Source of the DNA: JBBDWZ01 sp050732575
Lineage (GTDB): Bacteria > Gemmatimonadota > Gemmatimonadetes > Longimicrobiales > RSA9
Direction of reading: 5' to 3'
Assembly (NCBI GenBank): GCA_050732575.1
Contig: JBOHRF010000158.1
Coordinates: 1-10,945, forward strand
Length of the DNA stretch: 10,945 nucleotides
The position numbers and the translations under genes were made by a program. Positions 7,421 through 10,945 of this stretch are shown piece by piece. Position 1 is the first letter of the stretch. Each line of letters opens with the position of its first letter. The notes beneath the pieces are model-generated. The model searched no databases. It saw only the letters and a program-made list of their open reading frames with translations, and had not been told where the DNA came from.

Positions 7421-7436
7421 CTCGATAGATCAACCT

Positions 7437-8366
7437 TCACTTCTCATCTCCGGTCAGCACCGGCAACGCCGCCGGCCAGATCTCGATGTCGAGCGCGCGC
7501 AGACCGACGGGCTCGCGCAACTCACCATCCAGGTGAAAAAACAACGGGCGGCTGTCCGCCGCCTCGAAGCGCACCGCACGTGCGGTGCGCATGAATACCG
7601 CCGGGTCACCCCGCTGGGTCCCCCGCATCACCTTGGGAATCACGCGCAGCTGGCCGATGGGCGATATTCGATCGACCACGCAGACATCGAGCAGACCGTC
7701 ATGGGGTGACGCTTCAGGCGCCAGGTAAAAACCGCCGCCCTGACATACGCCGTTGCCCACGGCGATGATCATGATGCGTTGTTCCAACCGTTGTTCGTCC
7801 AATTGTGCATGGAGCGCAACCGGACGAAAGCGGACCAACGCGCGTACGAGTGCCAGCAGGTATTTCAACGGGCCCGGCAGGGCAGGCAGGCTGGCCAGCT
7901 GGCGAACGACTTCGACATCGATACCCGTTCCCATCCCATTGATGAAGAACTCCTCACTGTCCTGCCAACGGACGCGACCCACGTCATAGCGCTCGGTGCG
8001 ATTCAAAGCGATCGTGTCATAAGCGGTCTGCCGTGAGCGCGTCCCGGGCACAACTTTTACGAAATCGTTGCCGGTTCCGATGGGCACCAACCCCAATGTG
8101 CAGGAACCATCGGGCGCCGCCTGAAGAATGCCGTTGGCCACGTCGTGAATGGTGCCATCACCGCCAGCCGCGATCACGATGCGCGCGCCACGGCGCGCAC
8201 GTTCCCGAGCCAGCGACACTGCGGTGCCCGGCCCGGGTGTCACCACCAGGTCGAATTTGATGCCGCGCGCGCTCAGCTCGCGTTCAATCTCCTCGCGATG
8301 GCGCGCACCAGCGCCACCGCCCGCCGCCGGGTTGAGCACAACACAGACTGGCTTTGTCTGGGTCAA
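7437..8366 (-). CDS. Diacylglycerol/sphingolipid-type lipid kinase (YegS/DgkB/BmrU family)
   Basis: A 309-residue soluble lipid kinase of usual length. Visible motifs, numbered from the TTG at 8366: NPAAGGG (12-18), the nucleotide-binding AAGGDGT (66-72), PIGTGND (95-101), FINGMGTGID (141-150), GGGFYLAPEAS (210-220), DGLLDV (223-228) and the closing LDGE (279-282). The family transfers ATP phosphate to diacylglycerol or related lipids at the inner membrane face. In diderms this can recycle diacylglycerol, but the exact lipid is not readable. The frame can be extended to a TTG at 8429. I prefer 8366 because it has AAGGAG 12 nt upstream, fits the family N-terminus, and lies downstream of a promoter whose -35 box covers the 8429 codon. 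It is the first gene of the operon with the DUF5683-like gene and murI. Confidence 0.92.
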   Translation of the reverse strand: MTQTKPVCVVLNPAAGGGAGARHREEIERELSARGIKFDLVVTPGPGTAVSLARERARRGARIVIAAGGDGTIHDVANGILQAAPDGSCTLGLVPIGTGNDFVKVVPGTRSRQTAYDTIALNRTERYDVGRVRWQDSEEFFINGMGTGIDVEVVRQLASLPALPGPLKYLLALVRALVRFRPVALHAQLDEQRLEQRIMIIAVGNGVCQGGGFYLAPEASPHDGLLDVCVVDRISPIGQLRVIPKVMRGTQRGDPAVFMRTARAVRFEAADSRPLFFHLDGELREPVGLRALDIEIWPAALPVLTGDEK

Positions 8367-8400
8367 GTCGTGGATTTTCTCCTTCTCGAAGGGCGTGTCA

Positions 8401-8429
8401 ATCCTAGCGGCTTGCCTCCGCGGGGCCAA
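8401..8429 (-). promoter_or_regulatory. Candidate promoter of the lipid kinase-DUF5683-murI operon
   Basis: On the minus strand TTGGCC (8429-8424), 17 nt, then TAGGAT (8406-8401). The -35 box is identical to the one proposed for deoC and the spacing is the same. TAGGAT keeps the most conserved first, second and last positions of TATAAT. Transcription would begin near 8394, leaving about 28 nt of leader that carries AAGGAG (8384-8379) before TTG 8366. Confidence 0.5.
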
Positions 8430-8440
8430 ACCGACATGAT
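8412..8440 (+). promoter_or_regulatory. Candidate promoter of the MFS exporter gene
   Basis: On the plus strand TTGCCT (8412-8417), 17 nt, then CATGAT (8435-8440), each matching the consensus at four of six positions. It interleaves with the divergent kinase promoter on the other strand. The implied start near 8447 leaves a leader of about 39 nt, beginning at a GC hairpin. Base composition makes chance matches possible. Confidence 0.35.
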
Positions 8441-8448
8441 CCCTCGTG

Positions 8449-8467
8449 CGGCGCGGCGTGCGCGCCG
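8449..8467 (+). promoter_or_regulatory. GC inverted repeat in the MFS leader
   Basis: CGGCGCG (8449-8455), five-base spacer GCGTG, and CGCGCCG (8461-8467) form a perfect 7-bp inverted repeat. If transcription starts near 8447 it would be a hairpin at the very 5' end of the exporter mRNA, which can stabilise transcripts. As DNA it could also be a regulator site. No regulator gene is adjacent. Confidence 0.4.
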
Positions 8468-8485
8468 ACTCCTCACGGAATCAAT

Positions 8486-9973
8486 TTGCAGCCGGGACGC
8501 GAACGCAGGCTGGTCACCGCAGCATTGGTGGCGGGTCTTTTTCTCGCAGCACTGGAAGCCACAGCGGTAGCCACTGCGATGCCCACGGCCGTTGCCGACC
8601 TGGGCGGCATGGCGCGCTACAGCTGGGTCTTCTCAATCTATCTCCTTACTTCCACCACTACGGTCCCGCTGTTCGGTAAGCTCGCCGACATCTACGGCCG
8701 CCAACGCATCTACGTGATTGGAATGGCTGTTTTCCTGCTTGGATCCGCACTCTGCGGCGCCGCCCAATCGTTCAATCAGCTCATCCTGTTTCGGGCCGTT
8801 CAAGGCATCGGCGCAGGTGCCGTCATGCCCGTTTCGGTGACTCTCATCGGCGACATCTTTACGCTCGAGGAACGCGCCAAAATGCAGGCGGTGTTCTCCG
8901 GCGTCTGGGGAGCGGCCAGCCTGATTGGGCCAGCGCTGGGCGGTCTGGTGACCGATGCCTTCTCCTGGCGTTACGTCTTCTACTTCGCCATACCCTTCGG
9001 CGTTCTGTCCGCCGTCATGCTCACCGCTTTCCTGCAGGAACGTCAGGACCGGCACAAGCACAAGCTCGATTTGATCGGCACCGCCCTTCTGACCGCCTCC
9101 ATTGCCTTGCTCCTGGTCGCAATGCTCGAGGGGAGTCAGGCATGGGGTTGGGGCAGTGCGCGCACTATCGGCTGTGCACTGGTCGCGCTGCTCTGCCTCC
9201 TGATCTTTCTCCGTCAGGAACGCGCCGCTCCCGAGCCAACTTTGCCGGTCGATCTCTTTCGCAATCGCGTCATTGCGGTATCCACGATCGGCAGTGTCGT
9301 GGTGGGCGCCCTTCTTTTTACACTCACCGCTTTCGTACCCATGTTCGCCCAGGGAGTTATGGGCGGTTCCGCGGCCGACGCCGGGGCTCCGCTCATCGCC
9401 ATGTCCGTGGGTTGGCCCCTGGCCAGCACGCTGGCCGGGCGATTGATGATTCGCATTGGCTATCGGCCACTCGTTGTTTTTGGCGGCGCCGTGACCGTGC
9501 TTGGCGTGGGCATGCTCATGTTTGCCCGACCCGGAACGCCCATGTCCTTCATCATCGTTTCCATGGTCATACTCGGACTGGGCAACGGATTCGTCTCCAC
9601 GCCCTACCTGGTGGCCGCTCAGAACGCGGTCCCCTGGCACCGGCGTGGTATCACCACCTCACTCGGACAGTTCTTCCGCACCATTGGCGGTTCCATTGCT
9701 GTAGCCGGATTTGGCGCCGTTCTCAACGCCCGCCTGGCCAACCGGATCGGCGACGATATCAACGCCAACGCAGCCCTCGATCCGGCTCTGCGCGGAACCC
9801 TTTCTGCGCCTGAACTCCAAAGCCTCACCCTCGGTCTGGCCGATGGCCTCCACGCAGTTTTCATCTCCTGTACGGCGCTCTCCCTCGTCGGCCTTGGCAT
9901 CACCCTCCTGTTTCCTCGTGGATCCGCCGCGCAGCACGCGCACAAGGACGTGCCTCGAGCCGAGCCCAGTTAG
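8486..9973 (+). CDS. MFS drug:H+ antiporter, DHA2 type (14 TM)
   Basis: A 495-residue inner-membrane exporter with hydrophobic segments spaced as in 14-helix DHA2 transporters. TM1 contains LAALEATAVATAMP (20-33), with Glu24 where many relatives have Asp. The TM2-3 loop carries motif A, GKLADIYGRQRI (64-75). TM4 carries motif B, RAVQGIGAGAVMP (103-115). TM5 carries the antiporter motif C, GVWGAASLIGPALGG (139-153), which separates exporters from importers. A soluble loop near 183-195 and a polar C-terminal tail after about 478 complete it. The family uses proton motive force to expel drugs or metabolites; the substrate cannot be predicted here. The start is TTG 8486, the first start codon in frame, and puts RRLVTAALVAGLFLAALE at the normal place; the SD is weak (GGA 6 nt upstream). 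It is divergent from the lipid kinase gene and followed by the ArsR-methyltransferase gene, which could be a regulator but more likely serves other targets. Confidence 0.94.
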   Translation: MQPGRERRLVTAALVAGLFLAALEATAVATAMPTAVADLGGMARYSWVFSIYLLTSTTTVPLFGKLADIYGRQRIYVIGMAVFLLGSALCGAAQSFNQLILFRAVQGIGAGAVMPVSVTLIGDIFTLEERAKMQAVFSGVWGAASLIGPALGGLVTDAFSWRYVFYFAIPFGVLSAVMLTAFLQERQDRHKHKLDLIGTALLTASIALLLVAMLEGSQAWGWGSARTIGCALVALLCLLIFLRQERAAPEPTLPVDLFRNRVIAVSTIGSVVVGALLFTLTAFVPMFAQGVMGGSAADAGAPLIAMSVGWPLASTLAGRLMIRIGYRPLVVFGGAVTVLGVGMLMFARPGTPMSFIIVSMVILGLGNGFVSTPYLVAAQNAVPWHRRGITTSLGQFFRTIGGSIAVAGFGAVLNARLANRIGDDINANAALDPALRGTLSAPELQSLTLGLADGLHAVFISCTALSLVGLGITLLFPRGSAAQHAHKDVPRAEPS

Positions 9974-10000
9974 CCCAGCTTAGTCCGGTCCAGCCGGAGG

Positions 10001-10022
10001 AGGCCCATTGCCGTCCGGGCCT
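10001..10022 (+). terminator. Possible hairpin terminator after the MFS gene
   Basis: AGGCCC (10001-10006), a ten-base loop, and GGGCCT (10017-10022) form a perfect 6-bp stem 27 nt past the exporter stop, followed by an AT-richer stretch without a true T-run. The 5' arm also contains the end of a purine run, GGAGGAGG (9996-10003), and the loop contains the proposed -35 box of the next gene. It is a weak candidate, and one of several readings of this stretch. Confidence 0.3.
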
Positions 10023-10036
10023 ATTCATCCTATTAT
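10008..10036 (+). promoter_or_regulatory. Promoter of the ArsR-methyltransferase gene
   Basis: TTGCCG (10008-10013), 17 nt, then TATTAT (10031-10036), which matches TATAAT at five of six positions. Transcription would begin about 10043-10044, only 5-6 nt before the ATG at 10049. The mRNA would therefore be essentially leaderless, which agrees with the absence of an SD directly before that ATG. This is the best promoter match in the window. Confidence 0.6.
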
Positions 10037-10052
10037 CCGGCTACTAGGATGA
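10025..10052 (+). promoter_or_regulatory. Inverted-repeat operator candidate over -10 box and start codon
   Basis: TCATCCTA (10025-10032) and TAGGATGA (10045-10052) are perfect reverse complements separated by 12 bp, so their centres are 20 bp apart, about two helical turns, on the same DNA face. The left arm overlaps the first bases of the -10 box and the right arm covers the ATG. A dimeric ArsR-family repressor bound here would block RNA polymerase. Autoregulation is common for this family; that this is its site is inferred from position. Confidence 0.55.
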
Positions 10053-10945
10053 TCAAAACTGCGTCTCCCGTTTTCGGGCAGCTGGCCGCTCTGGCCGATC
10101 CCATTCGCACCCGGCTCATGCTTTTGCTGGACCAACAGCCGCTGAGCGTGACGGAGCTGTGCACGATTGCGCAGCTGCCCCAATCGACAGTTAGTAGGCA
10201 TTTGAAGGTGTTGGGCGAAGAGGGTTGGGTGAGGGTTCGGGCAGAAGGCGCGAGTCGCGTCTATCGCCTTGGTGAACTGCCGGAATCAGCCGGCAGGTTG
10301 TGGCGCGCCGTGCGTGAGGAAGTAGCCGCAATTCCGATCAGTCGGCAGGACCAAGTGCGCCTGGCCACGGTGCTGGCGGCGCGGCGCCGGCGGTCGGCGG
10401 CATTTTTTGCGGCTTCGGCGGAACGCTGGGAAGAAGTGCGGCGCGAGTTGTTTGGTGCCAGTGCGGAGGACACGCCGTTGCTTGCCCTGCTGGACCCGAA
10501 CCTGGTGGTGGGAGATCTGGGAAGTGGTGCCGGTCAGGTTGCGGCCCGCTTGGCTCCGTTTGTGAAACGCGTGATTGGCGTCGATGCATCGCCCGAGATG
10601 AACGAGAGTGCGCGACAGCGCGTATCTGGTTTTCCCAACGTTGAGCTCCGCCAGGGTCAGCTGGAATCGCTTCCGGTGCAGCAGGGCGAGCTGGATGTGG
10701 CACTGATGATCCTGGTTCTGCATTACGTCGTGGAGCCGTTGCTCGTGCTCCGTGAAGCTGCGCGCACGGTTCGGTCCGGCGGGCGGCTGTTGCTAGTGGA
10801 CATGCTGCCGCACGATCGCGGCGAGTATTTGGAAAGCATGGGGCATGTCTGGCAGGGCTTTGCGGCCGATCAGTTGGAGGCATGGCTTCATACGGTTGGC
10901 TTTCACATGGAACGCAGAGTGGAATTACCTCCTGACCCTCAGGCA
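10049..10945 (+). CDS. ArsR-type HTH regulator fused to a SAM-methyltransferase domain (SahR-like; partial)
   Basis: 299 codons are visible, open to the right edge. Residues 8-78 form an ArsR-type winged helix: FGQLAALADPIRTRLMLLL, then LSVTELC, recognition helix QSTVSRHLKVLGEEGW (45-60), and wing VRVRAEGASRVYRL. The metal site of classical ArsR (ELCVCDL) is absent, since only Cys38 remains. A helical linker (about 100-145) leads to a class I Rossmann methyltransferase fold: VGDLGSGAGQVAARL (154-168, SAM glycine loop), VIGVDAS with acidic Asp179, LESLPV (205-210), LMILVLHYVVEP (219-230) and SGGRLLLVDMLPHD (243-256). GHVWQGF (265-271) is near the end. This resembles SahR-type regulators, which sense S-adenosylhomocysteine and control the SAM/methionine cycle. 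It could instead be an active methyltransferase. The ATG at 10049 lacks an SD and sits in the proposed operator. Genes downstream are not visible. Confidence 0.9.
   Translation, partial: MIKTASPVFGQLAALADPIRTRLMLLLDQQPLSVTELCTIAQLPQSTVSRHLKVLGEEGWVRVRAEGASRVYRLGELPESAGRLWRAVREEVAAIPISRQDQVRLATVLAARRRRSAAFFAASAERWEEVRRELFGASAEDTPLLALLDPNLVVGDLGSGAGQVAARLAPFVKRVIGVDASPEMNESARQRVSGFPNVELRQGQLESLPVQQGELDVALMILVLHYVVEPLLVLREAARTVRSGGRLLLVDMLPHDRGEYLESMGHVWQGFAADQLEAWLHTVGFHMERRVELPPDPQA

Noticed and set aside
8367..8395. TTGACA on the minus strand just upstream of the lipid kinase, considered as a -35 box
   Set aside because: The sequence 17 nt downstream is AAAATC, a poor -10, and transcription would then start inside the coding region. 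TTGGCC-N17-TAGGAT is better placed.
8349..8424. A short ATG frame ending as TTGA over the lipid kinase start, suggesting a leader peptide
   Set aside because: The ATG lies between the -35 and -10 boxes' upstream side of the proposed promoter, so it would not be transcribed. The product is Arg/Pro/Ser-rich and looks accidental.
8633..9640. A 335-codon open frame antisense to the MFS gene
   Set aside because: It lies wholly opposite a well-supported transporter. Its product is rich in Gly, His, Glu and Gln with no domain, which is what the complement of hydrophobic GC-rich codons gives.
1..10945. Search for CRISPR arrays, tRNA/rRNA genes, insertion sequences, phage genes or toxin-antitoxin pairs
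   Set aside because: No direct-repeat arrays, terminal inverted repeats, transposase or integrase motifs or tRNA cloverleafs were seen. Nearly all bases are accounted for by ordinary chromosomal genes.

Overview
The window is high-GC, gene-dense bacterial chromosome with no sign of mobile DNA, phage, CRISPR or RNA genes. An LpxH-type lipid A phosphatase, an N-terminal lipoprotein signal and a glutamate racemase point to a Gram-negative (diderm) bacterium with peptidoglycan. The mix of gene families (a two-domain ALDH16-type aldehyde dehydrogenase beside deoC, a DUF5683-type membrane protein, an ArsR-methyltransferase fusion) and the use of TTG and GTG starts would fit Gemmatimonadota or a related lineage. 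That placement is an inference.

Region 1 (1-5120, minus strand) is one tight operon, transcribed deoC -> ALDH16-type dehydrogenase -> 4HBT thioesterase -> HEAT-repeat lipoprotein. The lipoprotein runs off the left edge. Spacings are 4 nt, a 4-nt ATGA overlap and a 23-nt overlap. DeoC releases acetaldehyde from deoxyribose 5-phosphate. The dehydrogenase is well placed to oxidise it, and the thioesterase may handle an acyl-CoA. The lipoprotein has no obvious link to this chemistry.

Region 2 (5121-5227) is a short divergent spacer with a plausible deoC promoter and Shine-Dalgarno (SD). An LpxH-like metallophosphatase (5228-5959, plus) follows.

Region 3 (5988-8366, minus strand) is a second compact operon: a YegS/DgkB-type lipid kinase, a DUF5683-like membrane protein with a GTG start inside a GC hairpin, and murI. 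The last two overlap by ATGA. Together with lpxH it forms an envelope-biogenesis neighbourhood. It converges on lpxH, with a small hairpin between the stops.

Region 4 (8367-8485) is a divergent spacer with two overlapping promoter candidates. It feeds a 14-TM DHA2-type major facilitator exporter (8486-9973, plus, TTG start).

Region 5 (9974-10945) holds a compact control region and an ArsR-type HTH/SAM-methyltransferase fusion, open to the right edge and resembling the SahR-type regulators of the S-adenosylhomocysteine/methionine cycle. Its start codon lies in one arm of a perfect 8-bp inverted repeat whose other arm overlaps a good -10 box. This suggests an autoregulated, nearly leaderless transcript and is the most interesting signal in the window. 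No wholly unprecedented system was found.
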